Below the pieces are notes generated by a model. It made no database searches. It was not told the DNA's origin and worked only from the letters and a program-made list of their open reading frames with translations. A program made the translations under genes and the position numbers. A DNA stretch of 21,734 nucleotides, from positions 1 through 21,734 of IMG/VR virus record IMGVR_UViG_3300024359_000426. One strand, written 5' to 3'. Shown here piece by piece: positions 6,651-17,200 of the stretch. This DNA comes from a virus. Positions within the stretch are counted from its first letter, which is position 1, and each line of letters opens with the position of its first letter.

Positions 6651-7622
6651 TTACTTTACTCCAACTATTACTTCTATTATGCCTGTGTTGTTTCCTGGTT
6701 TACTATCTAACGCTCTACCAACTACATGTCGCCAATTCAATTCATCTACATTATGTTCTGATTGACCGTGTCCTGGTACATTGCTACTAATAATTCTGTC
6801 GCCTCGTTTTATTGGGCCGGTTACCTTACACGGTACCCTTCCTAGTAATGCTACACCAACCACTACACCTTGTAACTTACTATTCATAAGTAATGCAGGA
6901 TCTGTTGTAACCACACCAAACACACTTGGATCTTTTTCGTGTACTGTTTGTGTTACTTCTGTATCTAATGTGTCTTTGACCATCATTAGTGTGCCGGGTT
7001 CGTAGTTTTCATCACTTGTATAAAGCTCTGCCACGTCAGCGTATTTTGCCGATGTTGCTGTTCCATGAAACTGCATATTTTTTGATGCTACTGTAACTAA
7101 GTTGATACCAGCTTTAATAGTTGCTACGTTAGTTGCGTCAGTTGATACTGTGCCTAGGCCGTCATTTCTAAACCACTTATGTAATGGATCACTGTAATGA
7201 ATTTGCCAATCTGTATCTTCTGAACTTGCTAGTGAGACTGGAGTTGAGTTTGCTCTTTGTACTAATACATTTCTAAATACAGGAACTAATTCGGTCCATG
7301 CACTATCTTTTACTGCTACTAAACCTGTTGATGGATCTAGTGTAAGCCAAGCCCCATCGTGTCGTACGTATAAAATTTCATCTGATGGTTTCCACCACAG
7401 TTGTCCTTCGATTGGATTTGCAGGTCCCTCTACTGTATCATCACTTGCAAAATTTTCTAATAAGTTTACAGAGTTCTGTGCAATAGTTTCACCATATCCA
7501 ACATAGTACTTTCCTACTAATGCCAACGAAGTATCAGTTGTATTTAACCCATCATCGTTAATATCAAAGGCTCCACCATTTTTTACATTTATTGTTCCGT
7601 GTTTACTAATATTGTATGCCAT
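6651..7622 (-). CDS. Phage tail-fibre-like structural protein with conserved C-terminal domain
   Basis: The 323-residue protein has two parts. The N-terminal half starts MAYNISKHGTINVKNGG, has YYVGYGETIAQNSVNLLENFAS (residues 39-60), then NPIEGQLWWKPS (69-80), a beta-hairpin motif common in marine T4-like fibre proteins. The C-terminal 135 residues begin ATSAKYADVAELYTSDENYEPG (189-210) and include GVVTTDPALLMNS (236-248), GRVPCKVTGPIKRGD (261-275) and a final IIEVIVGVK. I recall this domain from the ends of many phage fibre and appendage proteins, where it may help trimerisation or receptor contact. The start has AGGAG eight bases upstream, and only three bases separate it from the previous gene. 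It is co-transcribed with both structural neighbours. Attachment function is likely; the receptor is unknown. Confidence 0.78.
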   Translation of the reverse strand: MAYNISKHGTINVKNGGAFDINDDGLNTTDTSLALVGKYYVGYGETIAQNSVNLLENFASDDTVEGPANPIEGQLWWKPSDEILYVRHDGAWLTLDPSTGLVAVKDSAWTELVPVFRNVLVQRANSTPVSLASSEDTDWQIHYSDPLHKWFRNDGLGTVSTDATNVATIKAGINLVTVASKNMQFHGTATSAKYADVAELYTSDENYEPGTLMMVKDTLDTEVTQTVHEKDPSVFGVVTTDPALLMNSKLQGVVVGVALLGRVPCKVTGPIKRGDRIISSNVPGHGQSEHNVDELNWRHVVGRALDSKPGNNTGIIEVIVGVK

Positions 7623-7625
7623 ATG

Positions 7626-8219
7626 TTATACTCCTGCTCTGATTCTTATTGTGTAAAGAATCTCTAATCGTCTGTTATTACTTTTTTGGATAGGGTGGAA
7701 TATTAAATGAGTTAAGTATGTTCCCGACTCTGTCATTAAACCAATTTCATCAAACACAAAACTGTCTGGATCATCAAAGTCCGATGCGTTGTCTGTTATT
7801 GGTCCACTTGAGTCTGGTTCGTCATAATCTAATATAACTTTACATTCTAGGTCCGAGTATGGTTGATTACTTGAATCGTTTACAGTGAAGGTTACATCTT
7901 TTTGCAACGGTGTTACTGAAGCATCACCACCTATGCTTGTTGGACTAGGACTATATAATCCTGTACTAACTGCGCCAGATACCTTTGCATCCTTGTATGT
8001 AACGTTTCCGTTTACGTCTAATGTTGTACCACCATAACCAAATGCTAATTTGTCTATAGCAAATGTGGTATCGCCTTTCAGTGCATTTGCTACTGCATAT
8101 GCAAAGTTTTGAAAGTTTATTGCGTTGTATTTGTCAAGTAGAACTTTGCCCGAATCAATATCTCTGATTAGAACGTGTCCTTCTACCTTAACGTTTGAGT
8201 TGTCGTTTAATGTTTTCAT
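7626..8219 (-). CDS. Conserved virion structural protein (197 aa)
   Basis: The protein begins with NVKVEGHVLIRDIDSGKVLLDKYNAINFQNFAYAVANAL (motif at residues 9-47, quoted by its parts: VEGHVLIRD, GKVLLDK, NAINFQNFA). I recall this arrangement from virion proteins of marine T4-like phages. FAIDKLAFGYGGTTLD (about 53-68) follows, then a Ser/Thr/Asp-rich middle and a C-terminal strand region (GTYLTHLIFHPI, RLEILYTIRIRAGV). The repeated strand-turn pattern fits a small beta-sandwich. In the order after gp6 and the giant protein it sits where T4 has gp8, but it is much shorter than T4 gp8 and I see no basis for that name. The start at 8219 is preceded by AAGGA and, further up, by the best late-promoter candidate of the window, so this gene may open a new late transcript. 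Confidence 0.75.
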   Translation of the reverse strand: MKTLNDNSNVKVEGHVLIRDIDSGKVLLDKYNAINFQNFAYAVANALKGDTTFAIDKLAFGYGGTTLDVNGNVTYKDAKVSGAVSTGLYSPSPTSIGGDASVTPLQKDVTFTVNDSSNQPYSDLECKVILDYDEPDSSGPITDNASDFDDPDSFVFDEIGLMTESGTYLTHLIFHPIQKSNNRRLEILYTIRIRAGV

Positions 8220-8227
8220 ATTCCTAT

Positions 8228-8232
8228 TCCTT
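8228..8232 (-). promoter_or_regulatory. Ribosome binding site of the 197-residue virion gene
   Basis: The minus strand reads AAGGA eight bases before the ATG at 8219, with a second AGGA at 8222-8225 that is too close for good use. It lies just downstream of the late-promoter-like element, giving a leader of only about a dozen bases if that promoter is real. Confidence 0.5.
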
Positions 8233-8237
8233 ATACA

Positions 8238-8261
8238 CTATTTATGCATTTCATTAAATAG
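8238..8261. repeat. Seven-base inverted repeat after the giant gene
   Basis: The plus strand has CTATTTA (8238-8244), ten unpaired bases and TAAATAG (8255-8261), a perfect inverted repeat that includes the late-promoter candidate. It starts a few bases after the stop of the giant gene. It places a TAAATAG element on each strand. The stem is AT-rich and there is no clear U-tract, so I do not call it a terminator. Confidence 0.4.
8239..8246 (-). promoter_or_regulatory. T4-like late promoter candidate
   Basis: The minus strand reads CATAAATA, seven of eight matches to the T4 late promoter TATAAATA and a full match to NATAAATA, which I recall as the consensus in cyanophages. It sits in the 44-base gap between the giant gene and the 197-residue gene, 20-27 bases before the ATG. 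The flanking 12-mer (8233-8244) recurs before the accessory cassette. The same eight bases also occur once inside a coding region (2586-2593), so the match alone is not proof. Confidence 0.6.
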
Positions 8262-8263
8262 CA

Positions 8264-11200
8264 TTATAATTCAATTCCCTTGCCAAACGTTTGCAACTCT
8301 TGTGCCTGTGTTGACCCTGGACTATTTAAAATTGTATCACTTGATTTATTATATTGATAATCGTTTGCATCTACAATACCTGTATATTCATTTACTGTTC
8401 CTACATCTCTATGAACTCTTTCTACTTGTTTTATATTTGCAAACGTAAGTTGTGTTTTGTCAACTTGTGTTATTGAATCTCCAACACTTGCTAGAACTTT
8501 AAATGTTCCTGCTAGTTCTCGTTTTGTAATTCCCAATGTAGTACTGTCTACTACACTATATTCTATTAGCTCACCGTTTACATAAGCAATACCAACATTA
8601 TCAAATGCTGTTGTACTTGCTACAGTTATAGTTGTGCTATTCAATGTTAAAGGAGTAGTTGCAATAGTTGTTTCCTTTGCTTCTGTTAATGCGTAAGCAC
8701 TAACAGTTCCATTAACATTGCGTATGTGTGCAAATGTTCTTGAAGTGCTTGCATGTGTACTACCCGAAGCATTTGTCTGAACATTTATTCTTAATAATTC
8801 TAGTGGTCTAACTTCTACTAAACTATTTCTGTTGTGTCCTTCATTTGTATAATTAAAATATGCTGGATCAACTTTTGGAGATAATTTTGCAACTACACTA
8901 TCATTGTTTAGTGGAGCAGTAACAAATGTTATTACTTGTCCTGCAATGCTCCAACTATCTGTTGATTGCAGTATATTGTTTATTGTAATGTCTATTTCAT
9001 ATGTTACTCCTACATTAACATCTTGAGTTAATGTAAATGTATTTGCTGTTCCATCGCCTGTGAATGTTTGTGTTATAGGATTACTAATTTCTGTATTGCC
9101 AAACCCAATGCCACTAACAGTATCTGTACTAGCATGGTCTGTAGTGAACCCACCACCATCGTATGTTGTAGCAGCAGTTTCATTCCATTCTGATTCTCCT
9201 TGTATTGTTACTGAAGGATAACCAAACGCAGTATCAATATCAAATGGCTTCATAATTATTTTTGTAGTTGGAGATTCTGTTAACGTTAATCCAACTTCAT
9301 CCATAGTAGTATTTCTCATAACCACAGTACTTGCTTTAGTATGGTAAGGTTTAATTTCTTGTATGTATCCTAGTACATTATTAATTTTGTTTCTTGTATA
9401 TTTTCTAGTAACTGTATCAAGTGTATTAGTAAACTCTAATTTGATATATGTTGTTTTTCTAATCCAATTTGTTTGTTCAAACGTACTTAGTATGTAATGT
9501 ATTACACTAAAGAAGAATGTATTCATTTTATCTGTGTTATATGAAACAAAGATGTCTTTGTGCAATGCTTCTATAATTATTTCCCAATATCCTGCAATGT
9601 CTGCCGCATCATATAATCCCGAATCAAAGGACATAGAATCCCATCCACCAGTGGTAGTTAATAATTTTTCATCAAATGCTATTGTGCCATTTTTCTTAAA
9701 CACAAGTTCCCAAAGATTTGTATCAGTGTTATATGCATATGTTTCACTTGTATTAAGTTGCAATGCATTATTAAATACTGTCATTTTAACTACATGATGA
9801 TAATCTAAATCAATTGAATCTAAATCCGAATACGCAGTAATAAATCTTGTATGATTTAATGTACCCGAGTATGATGCAGATTTATAATCTGTATATTTCC
9901 ATAAGTTAGATGGGAAATTGTGTGCAACAAGTGTATCGTCCCATTTACCTAAGTACTCGCCTATTAAGTTAATGTTCTTTAATAACATATTAATTGTAAT
10001 GATTGCATTTCTTCTTGCGTCAGTTATATCATTGAACCAGCTTTGTCCAATAGATAAATCATCTCCGTACTTGTTAAATTTATGTAATGTCTGATATGGA
10101 ATTTTATTTAAGTTTGCATCTCTGCCACCAAAGTTCATTTTCATTCCATTTATATAGTATTCAGGAATAGTATCACTGTCTTGTGCTATTACTGTCCACT
10201 CGTTATGAGATTTAAATTTGTCTCCAGCTTTATTAATTTGTAGCACAGTATTTTTATCTTCAACATAATAGTTAATATTGTCTATAATAAATTCTTTATC
10301 ACTTATAACTGCAAACCAGCTAACGCCACTTCCAGTTGGGTCTTTGATAATATTTTCAACATCATATGCTGACAACGATCTCTCATCTGAGATAGTTGTT
10401 TTGTTTTTAACCCAGTAATAATAAACAGTATCATATGAAGAAGTTTGTGTATTCCACTCTTCAATTGTTGTATAATAATATTGTGTTTCTTTAGCTACTT
10501 GGTCGTATATAGAATATGCTACACCTGTAGCAACTGTACCAAATATCTCTTTGCCAAGTTTAACTGCTTCTGCATAATCATCTGGAGCAACATTTGATTT
10601 AATCCATTCCCATACTACTATTTCACTTCCAGGATACAACTGACCCCACAATGCAGATTTATAAAATGAGTCACCCTGGTCGTAATCGTAATATCTTACT
10701 TTACTTATATCCCACCATCGTGTTCCTACTTGCTCAGTACCCCACGCAGCATCTTTGTCTAATAATTGTGTAGTGTCTGTTGAGGTATTATAAATTGCGT
10801 TATCATTAAAATTATTATAGTCTATATTTTTCTGTGCAATACCTGGTAATATTTTTCTCATTGGGTCCCATACTTCTAACTGAACCTTAGCTTTGTTTTC
10901 TGCATGATTATAAATTACTATACTATCAATATCTTTATTTGTTGGCCTTTGTAGTGTCTGTCTTACTAATCCCTTACCTACTTCGCCTGTTTCTGTTAGT
11001 ATCTTCCAATCATACACATACGTTCCTTGTACACCGTTTTTATCATTAACAAATAACATTGTATTAATTGGTAAGTTCCAATGTGCTGTTAGTGCTGCCT
11101 CATCTACTTGTGGTGTATTTAAAAATCTTGTTGTTACTAGAGGCATTACTGAAACTGCATTACCGCATGCTTCAATATATTCATCTATATAAAATACTTT

Positions 11201-14200
11201 ATTAGTTGATCCTAATTTTGTTACTTTGTGTATACCATCAATGGTTGGTGTTGTAGTTGTGTTCAATAGCTGTACATAATCGCCAACACTTAACCCATGC
11301 GGTTCGTTTGTTGTAACCTCAGCATCATTTCCGTCCTTACTAGATCGCCCTGCACATATTCCACAGTCTGAACCATCGGAACTTTTAGTATATAATGGTG
11401 TATCTATTATTTGTGTAACTGTTCCTGTGCCCGATACTGTTGTACCAGTGGCTGTAAATCTAGTTAATACTGTATTAACAGATGCGCCTAGTGATGTAAA
11501 GTCTGTAGTCCCTACAGAACTGATTCTATAATCTTTGCCTATTACTAATGGAAGTGACAATCCTGTGTCAGGGTCTACATGTGCTACACTAGATTTACGT
11601 AATGTTGTTTGTAATACATTCCATCCATAAAATTTTGTTGTAACTGTTTCTCTCGATTCAATTTCAAAATCACTATCATCTGTTATTTGTATATTGTAAA
11701 TTGCAGGATCTTCGCTATTAATTGAAGTAGTTCCAAACTGTGCTGGATTCCAAACGTTTGCAACATTAACATCACTTGACGTAATTGTTCCTGTTTGTAA
11801 ACCTGCTATACCGTTAAAATCTGTGTCGCCCATTGCTAAACTAGAACCTGTTGATGTTATTCGGATTGCTTGCCCAAATACTGAAATTGTTACCTCAGTA
11901 ATACCGTTATTAACAAGTTCGGTTGCTATAGCATTCTTGGCACCTGTTGCGTCCATTGTTGTAGGAGTAGATACTCCTACAGAAGTATATGTTCCTGGTG
12001 TAGCTGTATCACCGGGTAATCCCAAGTAAGTTAAAATATTAGTAGAGCCACCTAGCACTAAGGTTTTGTTGTTACTAGTGTTATTTGTTTTTGTAAGAAC
12101 TAAATTTCCGCTACTTTCTGATGCAGTAATACTTACTAGGTTTGTAGCACTAGTGTTATTAATTTGTGTTACAACATCTGCTACTGTTAATGGCTGTGGT
12201 ACTAAGGCGTTTGATGTTTCTTGTCCTTCTACTAAGTTACCAGTTGTTGGATATCCCAAATCTGCGTTGTCTGGATTGTCTTTTAATGTAATACTGTTTT
12301 CTGGATCTGCGTCTTGATATACAAATTCCATACTTTGTGTAACAATTCCATTAACAATAGAAGTTGTATTAACTGTTAAGCCAGATATATTATAAGCATC
12401 AATGTGACTCTTAATTTCACTAGCATTCATTGTTAATGGTGTGTGTGCTAAAGTAACAACAATATTAGATGTTCCTGTTCCTGGTGCAGATGTAAAAGTA
12501 ACTATTTGTCCAGTCTGAGAATAGTCAGCTGGCTCGGCTTGAGCTACACCGTCTACATCAATACCGTTAATAAAAAATCCACCCGATGTTAATGCTTGGC
12601 TTATAGTAAATGATGTTGTAGTTGTGTCACCATCAAAGCTCTCAGTTATCTCGCCTGGAGTTGTATCAAAGTCTATTGGATATTCTGTATCAGTTGTAAC
12701 TGTGTTGTTGTTAGCATCTAGTGTTGTGTTTCTAACAACAAAAGTAATATTTTTATTAGTAACTGGATTAAGTTCTGCTGGTCCACTGTCTGCAATTAGT
12801 CTTGCAGGACCTGTAACTGATGTAACATATTCGTCTTTGTCAAATATAATTGACTCTCCGTTTATTGTTAATGATTCTGAATCAGTAAATGCAGTAAAAC
12901 TTGATCCTGTTGCTACTATGTCTGGGTATACTGTGACTTGATTTTGTAATTCAAATTCCGGCATCCCAGCAAGGTTAACCTTTGTTCCATATGGGAATGT
13001 TGGAGATGTTGTTAGTCCAGTTTCTTGTATAATATCTGTTACTTCTGTAAGCCCAGTAAAGTCAACACTACATTGCCATAGTTCGCCTTGGTATCTAACT
13101 TTATCACCTTTCTTATAACTTGTTGTATTATTCCACGTTGGTATATTTGCATATTCGGCTGTGCTATCAAACACGTCACTTAAATAACTTGAATTTAGTA
13201 CTTGGTAGTCTGATTCATTTCTCAATAACTCACCACCAGTAAGTATGTCGTTATCTGCATAAGCATAATCAACTGTATCAAATGTAATTGATTTATTGTT
13301 GACAATTTTATTGTCTGTTGCTATAATTACATTAGCCTCTGTATTAGAAGTATTTAATGATATAGTTTGAGGAGATGAAATAATGTCACCTGACACAATT
13401 TCAATTTCAAGTGGGTCTTCAAAGTCGTCGTTGCCTAATGTAGACTGTCTAAACATGTATTCTTCAAATGCAGAAACTGTTGTTTCTCCGTTGTCGAGTA
13501 TGTTGGATTTCCCCACATGTTCAACTGCACCACGTGTACCTTTTTCTTTTATTACACCCTGATGATAGTTAGTAAGTACGTTTTCGTTAATACCAAGGTT
13601 GCTAAGAAGTTGTCCTTCTGCATTTCCTATTGTTAAATCTTTTGCTTTTGAAAACGATTTGTTAAAATGGTCTACATCAGTTCTATATAAATTGTCAATA
13701 CTTTCTACTGCACTATCAAAGTTTTGGACAATGTAATCGCCCATGATTAAATAGCCAGGAGCTTTCTTTTCACCTGTCCAGTTTTGAGTTCGTTGTCCAG
13801 TAACTAATAAACGCACTGGCCCATTATTCTTAGTGTCATCAAAAATAGTGACTCCAAGTTTTGTTTTGTTTTCAAAAATTATAATATGTTCATAATCTAA
13901 AATAGCACTAGTAATACTTCCAATAAAACTTTTGTCTTTTGTTTCAACTGAAACTGTTCCATCAATACGTTTAATACCTAAATCACTGTTTTCTATTTTC
14001 TTACCATTTTGTAATAAAATATTATTACTGTTATATTCTAATTGATTATATTCATACACATGCCCAGTGTCTGGTGTGAATGATATTTCTCTACCAATTT
14101 GTAAAATATATCCTTCACCCTCTTTGGCAGTTAATGCCCAACCAACAAAGTCAGTAGCAGAACTATCGCCATCGTATGTAAGTTTATATCCAGACGTTTC

Positions 14201-17200
14201 CATCCACTTCCAGTAACCACGTATAAAGTTATAAACATCTTGTAGCCTTTGAAATTCAGAATCGTATTCTACAACACTAGGTGTAGTTACAAATTTGTTA
14301 TAACGTCTTACTGTTTGAGATGCAATATTTCGTGTAGTGTAATCTGTTGAACTTACTACATTTGGTTCATAGAATTTAAATTCTCTTGCATTATTACTAA
14401 CACCTGCAACTGTGTATCCAGAAGATGTTTTTGTGATTGTCACTGTACTTGCGGCTACTAAATCTGTAGTAGCACCTTTATACATTTTAATATCAAAATC
14501 GTCATCTCCTAAAACAAAATCTCCTGTTAAACTAGTTTCAGAAGAAATATTTAATAAGTGTTTGTTACTGAATCCACTTAACTTAAATTGCAATTTAGTT
14601 GCTAAAGTATTATATAAATCATCTAACTCAACTCCAAAACTATTTCGAATCATATAGTTATATTGTGATTGTGATATTCCGTTTGCAACAAATGGGATAG
14701 ATTTAAGTCTTGCATCTAAATCTATATTGGCTGCTAGTCCTGTTGTACCTACATATGAAATAATATGTTGACTAGTAAAACTTAAACCTCTGTCTGTCAT
14801 ACTCAGTGCTGTAATTTTGTTATCACTGTTTAATGAATATACTGCTTTACCAAATGTACTATAATCATCATCTAGCATTGTAAAGTATCCGTCACTTTCT
14901 AATGTAGTAGGTGAATTTTTAACTGTAATTGAATCAATAACACTGTCATATACTTTACCTGGAGTCTTATAATAACATATATTGTTTCCTGGCAACATAT
15001 CATTGTATTGATTTATGTTGTGTATTCCTGTATTGTTTTTTCTAAATATACCTGGTTGGAAAAAATCTGTCCATGCTTTAGCAGGATGTAATTTTAATAC
15101 ACCATCTACCATTATTGATTGACCTATTGCAGTTGACCTCCAATTAAATTCAACTGGCCCCCAATCACCAAAGACAAACTCTTTTGCTTTTTCTATATCT
15201 GTTGGAATTCCCAAAACTAAATGAGGTAACTCTAACGTTCCTGTATCTGTAACAGGACACTTATTGGTAGTAGAGAACGGCCAATAATACCTTGCATATT
15301 TTACTGATTGTGTTACTGGTTTGCCTGGTTCAGATATAATACCTTTTTTTAATGCGTCTAATAATGCTGTTCTTTTAGCACCTGCTTTCCAACTATAATG
15401 TGTATCCCACCAAGTTGGCTTAAATGCATATCCTAGCATGTGCCAAGGAGTTATATGCGGTGTGCATGTTCCAAACAAATATGTATATGCACCTTTCCAA
15501 TGTCCAGGCAATGAACTTAAAAATCCATCTGCAATTATTATACTACTGTAATTCCATGTAAACGGATCAGCAGCATCATAGTAATTGCTTAAAGTTAAAC
15601 TTGTGACGTTATTTTCTGTTGCCCAATTTGAATAATATTTTTCTAAGTAATTGTTATAATCTGATAACGAATACCAAGTTGGTTTATGTTGACTTGGCAA
15701 ATAATCAATATGTGATTTATATTTTTCTATTACAATATCATTATACATTTTATCTTGCTTAACTAGTCCAGCATATATGCGTTTTTCTATTTCATATATT
15801 ACGGCACTAACAGGATCAAAGTTTGGTGCGTTTACGTTTAGTAGTTCACTGTTAGTTACATCAAATTGTGTACCATCATGTGTATATAAAATATTATCAT
15901 TTACTTGTGGCTGTGTACCGTAACCTAGTCCAAGTTTTACCATACTAGGTGGAATAAAATAATCATCATCCATATCGATATAAAATACTTCTACTTGTGG
16001 TTGGGTTTTAAGACTATCAAATGCTGCATAGTCTAATGTAAGTGTAACAGTGTCACCAATAAAGGTATATTCAGTATCCTTAACTAATGATCTTCTTTGT
16101 TGTCCATCTTGCTTTGCAGTACCGCTTGCACCAGATTGTGATGTTCTATTAGTAGCTACAAATACAGTTCCTGCATTGTTATTAGCTGATCCAAGTAAAG
16201 TCCAATCTACGTTACCGGGTGTAACAATAGTATAAGTTTCTCCTGGTATTAAATTACTATATTCAGTAACTTCTTTAATAGCTTCAGTTAGATAAACATA
16301 TACATGATCTCTTATATTTGTATCACCGTTAAATATGAATCTTGTTTGAAAAGTTTTAGAGAACTCAGAAATGTTGTCTTCTTCTAATATCCATTTTTGT
16401 GTATTTTCCATATCAATGGAAAGCATATTTGATTCTTTATATAATCCATGGTCTCTTTGATTTCTAGTTACTTCGTTAACTGCTTTGTTAGCCAAGTCTT
16501 GCACATTTAAAACTCCAGTTGTAGCATACACTCTTCTTGCTTGTGCTGCCACCCTTGTTCTAAATGCTATAAATTCTTTTGCTTGTTCGAGTAATGCGCC
16601 TGTAATACTTAACTCATTGTCTGCATATGTGATATCATGCATAATGCTAGTATCTTCGTGCATAAAGATTGTACCACCGTAACAAGAAGTACGTGGTATG
16701 CTTGCAAAATTATTTTCTCCATATGTCTTCCCATCAAATCCTGGAGTTGCGTTTAATTTACTTTTCCAGTGATCCATTGTTTCACTGATTGTAAATGTTG
16801 TAATAGCTTTATTTTCTGAGTTATGTTTATGCACATCTGGCATACTTGTGTTGTTTGTTTCATTTAATGAATCATTATTTCTCCAATATATATCAACTAG
16901 ATCATCTGATGCAAATATACTTTTATCAATAGTAATACTAGTTGCAGTTGTTGTTATTTTAGAATATGCTATTGCTTCTCCATTAAGTGTAACATTGTAA
17001 AAACTATCATCCCATTTATCAGTTACAATAAACGATTGCAATACTGCTCCATTTACAAGAATACTAAAATGCTTATTGTTGCTCGCCGAGCTTGTTTGAA
17101 TAGCTATGTTAGTGCCTGGTCTTGTGATTGTAATTTCTGGTATAGTATTAGTTTCAATATTTACACCATGTGACATAATTGTTATAGTTGAATCTGTTAG

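Noticed and set aside
7626-8219. Naming the 197-residue protein gp8 from gene order
   Set aside because: It is much shorter than T4 gp8 and I see no shared motif; position alone is not enough.
8125-8448. Plus-strand ORF of 107 codons across the gap after the giant gene
   Set aside because: It is Leu/Tyr/Ile-rich low-complexity shadow sequence, covers two real minus-strand genes, and has no ribosome site or family motif.
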